Part shown: positions 60,666 through 64,000 of the stretch, piece by piece
How positions within the stretch are numbered: the stretch's first letter is position 1
How the letters are laid out: every line of letters starts with the position of its first letter
Notes under the pieces: model-generated
What the model was told of the DNA's origin: nothing
The model's input: only the letters and a program-made list of their open reading frames with translations
Databases searched by the model: none
From: Thinopyrum elongatum
Lineage: Eukaryota; Streptophyta; Magnoliopsida; Poales; Poaceae
Reading direction: 5' to 3'
NCBI GenBank assembly: GCA_011799875.1
Contig: JAAAXO010000142.1
Coordinates: 400,853 to 464,852 of the forward strand
DNA length: 64,000 nt
Translations under genes and position numbers: made by a program

Positions 60666-62718
60666 TGTAACACCCCCAGTGTTACTACAACACAAAGTAA
60701 TTCCATTTTGATAATCCAAGTCAGCCATGATTAAAGTGCATTATATCATTTGCATCAATGCATTCACCTCCTAAGATCAAAATCCCAAATTTAATGAAGT
60801 GGAAATAAAATTTGTCAACAAACACATAAACTAAAATGTCAGATAAATAACAAATATTCCGAGCTATTCTAAAATTGAAACCAAACATCATTGTAGATTG
60901 GAACAGTGGCCACCCTCGAACAAAACGCTCAAACATTGGAATAAAGATATATTCTAACCTTTCCTAAATCTACAATAAATATGATTTATATTTTGTCCAA
61001 ACTAATTTGGTGTTAGGGTTTAATGCCTGGTATTTATGAACTCAGGTCCCATGTTTTACAAAAAAACAACCATTTTGAAGCTGTCTATTTCCTAAACTGA
61101 AGAGACACTGATAAAATCAAAAAGGCCAACTAGCTAAAATAAAGAGAAACATAAGAAGACAAAGGATAAAACCCCACCCCCCCCTCTGGCCCACTGGGCC
61201 CATAATCCCAGGTGGCCCGACCGGCCCCAGCCCCCCTCTGGCCCAACCGCCTCGCCCTATCCCCGCCCCCTCCATTAAACCCAACCTATCCCCTGACAGG
61301 ACACCCCTATCCACCCCTCACTACTCCCCTTAGACGGACCCCCTCGTCTCCTGGTCGCCCCTTCCCCTCGTCTTCTCTGATCTGGATCGAGTAGGGTCCT
61401 GACCCCATCAGCCACCCCCCCCCGACCCGGCGACCGTCCCATGCGTCCGCCCCCCGCCCCTACTCGCCGCCCGCCTCCCCGCCGGACTGTCCTCAACCCT
61501 CCTACTCCTCCCCGACGTCCTCCTCGCCCGACCCCTTGACCTCGCGGGCTCCGCGTGCCCGTCACCGGCCAACGGCGTCGCCCCTAGCCGCCGCTCCGAC
61601 CTCACTTCGTCGCTCCTCGCCCCGTCCACCCCCGAGCCCGCTGCCCCTTCCCCCCGTCCGGCCCCTGTTAGCCCCGTCCGTCTCCCCTCCCCCTCGCTCT
61701 CCCTGCCCCGCTGCCGTAGCCGCCTCACGTCGCTGCGTCGCCAATCCGCGGCTCCTCTCTCCCCATCTCTCTCCGGCTCAACCTTTCCCTCACGCTCCCC
61801 GTCCGCCGACTCCATTCCTCACCTCCGCCCTTCCTCACCACGCCCACTGCTACCCCTCTTAGTCCATCCTTCTGCCAGATCTTCTTCGCTGCGTTTCGTC
61901 CTCGCCGCCCCGCGCGGCCCTTCTTCTGCTGCACCACGACCCCGCCGCCCCCACCGCTCAGCCTCGCGTCCGCCCCACGCCCGCCTTCTGTCCTCCTCCA
62001 GTTTCCCGCCTTGGCCGTTGGCAAACGCCTTCCGCGCCGGGCGCCTCGGCTATTGCCCCGCGCGCGCAGTTGACCCCCTCCCGCGTCGGACACTTCCGGC
62101 CCTTCTGGGGCCAGGCCCGGACGTGTCCGGCTGTGCCACGGCACCGTGGGCCAGCCCCTGTTTAAAAAAAAAGTAAAAAAATGAACTAATAAAAATAATT
62201 AATTAGTTTATTACTCTGCTTAGGTTACTCTACTTAATTTATTAGTTTAACTATCAGTATTAATTAACTATCTACCCTATGACTGCTGACACATCAGCAT
62301 GTATGTCATGCTGCATGTCCATCGCAGCACTGTTTTCGTTTCATGTTGATATTTAAATAATTTTTAAATTCAGAATTAATTAAAACTTTAGAAAATCATT
62401 CTTTTAAACCGTACTCCGATGAAAATACTTTCACATGAAGTTACTCATAACAACGAGACGGATTCGAATACGCGATCACAATTCCGTCCGTCACAACGTC
62501 CCTACCTAACTATCCGAACTTGCAACCGTTCCCCTCTTATCCTCTGTCCGATAATTCCAAAACCCGGAAATATCGTCAGGATATTCTTCCCGCTCCGTCT
62601 TTTACGGGTGATGCGGCGTTATACTAATACCGCCTAGCAACCGTGTTCGTATTGTGTCATGCTCCTGTTTGCTATATATTTATACTGTTTCTTTCCTCCC
62701 CCTCTTCTCTCTCGATAG

Positions 62719-62816
62719 CCCCGCCCCGACGTCGTCCCCGAGACCGACTCAGCTGCTGTGCTCCGGAGCCCGAAGAACCATAGTCGCACCTTGCCATTGG
62801 CCGCCGAGCAACATAG
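62719..62816 (+). other. Degraded E1-like segment, chromovirus 3' LTR
   Basis: The acceptor TCTCTCGATAG is preserved after a pyrimidine tract, and a PDVVPETDSAA stretch is readable, but the frame is then lost. The donor reads ATAGGCCAAT instead of CAGGCAAG. It shows that the element with polymerase genes once had the same LTR exon. Confidence 0.4.
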
Positions 62817-63142
62817 GCCAATCCCCCCTTTGACATCACCGATATCCGCCCATTCTATTTCTCATGCTTGCATTAGAATTGCTACTACTTAACTGCTGCG
62901 CTGCTTTTTAATACCTATCTGATGCATAGCCTGTTTCATTGTAACCTTCTGTTGATAATACCGTACAATACCTAGAACTGTTTTAGTCCTAGGCTGGTAG
63001 AGACCTATCAGTGACCCCAACTTATCCCGACTGCCCCCGCGCTGGATCGTCAGAAGACCCTCAATGGTATTGAAGACCAGGACCCGACAACCGCACATCA
63101 CCCCCCTTGTTGTACTACCCTGCCGTTTTTACTATCGGTGTT

Positions 63143-63350
63143 CGAGGGTGAAACCTCATGTAGCACTTCTGATGTTAAACTCTGTAAGTAAGTTATTCGG
63201 TTCGTGGTCATCGAGGGTGATTCCTCTTCAAGCCACGTTCCGATAACGACGCTGTCGTACGACAAACACCTCAGTGTGGAACCAGTGAGGGTGATTCCTC
63301 CTAGTTCACCTTACGATACATCGAGTGGGATTCCATGAGGTGATACCTCG
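63143..63350 (+). repeat. Four GAGG/CCTC dyads, chromovirus 3' LTR
   Basis: CGAGGGTGAAACCTC at 63143-63157, CGAGGGTGATTCCTC near 63210, GAGGGTGATTCCTC near 63287 and GAGGTGATACCTC near 63337. Number and spacing match the LARD LTRs. Confidence 0.55.
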
Positions 63351-64000
63351 GATTGCCTGATGTTCTGGCCACAACGATACTTGGCCGTTCACAATGTGGT
63401 ACTGGAAAGGCGGGTCGACCCTGAGGGTACCCGCGTGTGAATGTGAAGGCGGGTTGCCAGTGGTGGGTTGCCCCGAGTGGTGGAATAGCGAGGCGCGCCG
63501 GGCATTCTTAGCCCTGCATCAGTCCTCGCGAACGGGTGTGGACGGGGTCCACATCTTTTTCGTGAGTCTCTTCTCGTTACCGCAAGCCCTAGTCCATTTA
63601 ACGATTTGGAATATTTGTCCGAGCAGGCCTCTGGTCTGATAGCACTACCATACGTGGGCATAGTATGGGCGTTCTGCAATCGTTGCATCACCGAAAGCTC
63701 TTTCAGACGTCTATTCACTTGCGCCGGGAACGACCGGCGCCCTCTCCGGGTGCCCCTGGCTTCCACCCTGCTCTCAACGACCCGGAGTGCACAGGCGATG
63801 GCCCAATACCCCTGAGCGCTTTGGAGGATTGTAGAGCCGGCGGGGACCCTCTGCTGCTGAGCTGTATCGTAGCGGTTGCGGATGTGTCCGTTTGGCCGAG
63901 GCCAGGGCATGACCCAGGAAAGTGTGTTCCGGCCGGAGTTAATCGAGCGTGTTGGGTCAGTTGGTGCACCCCTGCAGGGACGAACGATCATTTTCTATCG

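Larger units (their letters stand above)
60666..64000 (+). mobile_element. 3' LTR of the chromovirus (LTR-4), cut by the window end
   Basis: It starts TGTAACACCCCCAGTG after the purine tract. An AT-rich zone to about 61150 is followed by a C-rich zone to about 62160, an AT-rich zone, a degraded E1-like segment (62719-62816) and dyads at 63143-63350. The layout equals that of the LARD LTRs, and the last 800 bases align with LTR-1 (GGCCGAGGCC, GGGCATGACCCAG, TTGGTGCACCC). The E2 region lies beyond the window. Long frames in the C-rich zone on both strands are compositional. Confidence 0.85.

Noticed and set aside
61275..62144. Overlapping Arg/Gly-rich and Pro-rich frames on both strands
   Set aside because: C-rich LTR zone without stop codons. 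No motif, and frames are mutually overlapping.

Overview
The window looks like nuclear heterochromatin from a large plant genome. A grass is my best guess, because the elements resemble the LARD-type and chromovirus retrotransposons known from Triticeae. It holds no recognisable host gene. Three things fill it: long terminal repeats (LTRs) of one related group of Ty3/gypsy retrotransposons, long arrays of an AT-rich 44-bp satellite, and two assembly gaps (34160-34284 and 58716-58940). Nearly all long open frames lie in GC-rich LTR DNA and are by-products of composition.

Layout. 1-3517 is the 3' part of an LTR. 3518-6722 is satellite. 6723-17995 is a complete non-autonomous element (copy A): two LTRs of about 4.1 kb around a 3.1-kb non-coding interior, flanked by the target duplication TAGTT. 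17996-33173 is satellite with two inverted LTR fragments of about 0.47 kb. 33174-35287 is an LTR broken by a gap. 35288-36300 is satellite. 36301-47786 is copy B of the same element with the same TAGTT. 47787-58715 is satellite with the same two inverted fragments. After the second gap, 58941-60665 is the 3' end of a chromovirus pol region (end of RNase H, integrase, chromodomain) and 60666-64000 is its 3' LTR.

The block from about 5.77 to 29.0 kb and the block 35.29-58.7 kb are the same sequence twice: same insertion site, same LTR-specific variants, same satellite landmarks. Copy A differs mostly by scattered single-base deletions, so it may be an unpolished second assembly of one locus rather than a real duplication.

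The most interesting signal is inside the LTRs. Diverged LTRs share two short exon-like segments with splice-like borders, matching phase-1 junctions and a conserved acidic, tyrosine-rich reading frame ending in a conserved stop codon. Between them lies a conserved set of four small dyads (GAGG-N6-CCTC type), and upstream lies a cluster of W-box and TGACGTCA sites. This suggests that the LTRs encode a spliced small protein, which ordinary annotation of the element as non-coding would miss. The chromovirus at the right edge has related LTR and pre-LTR sequence and could belong to the autonomous partner family.
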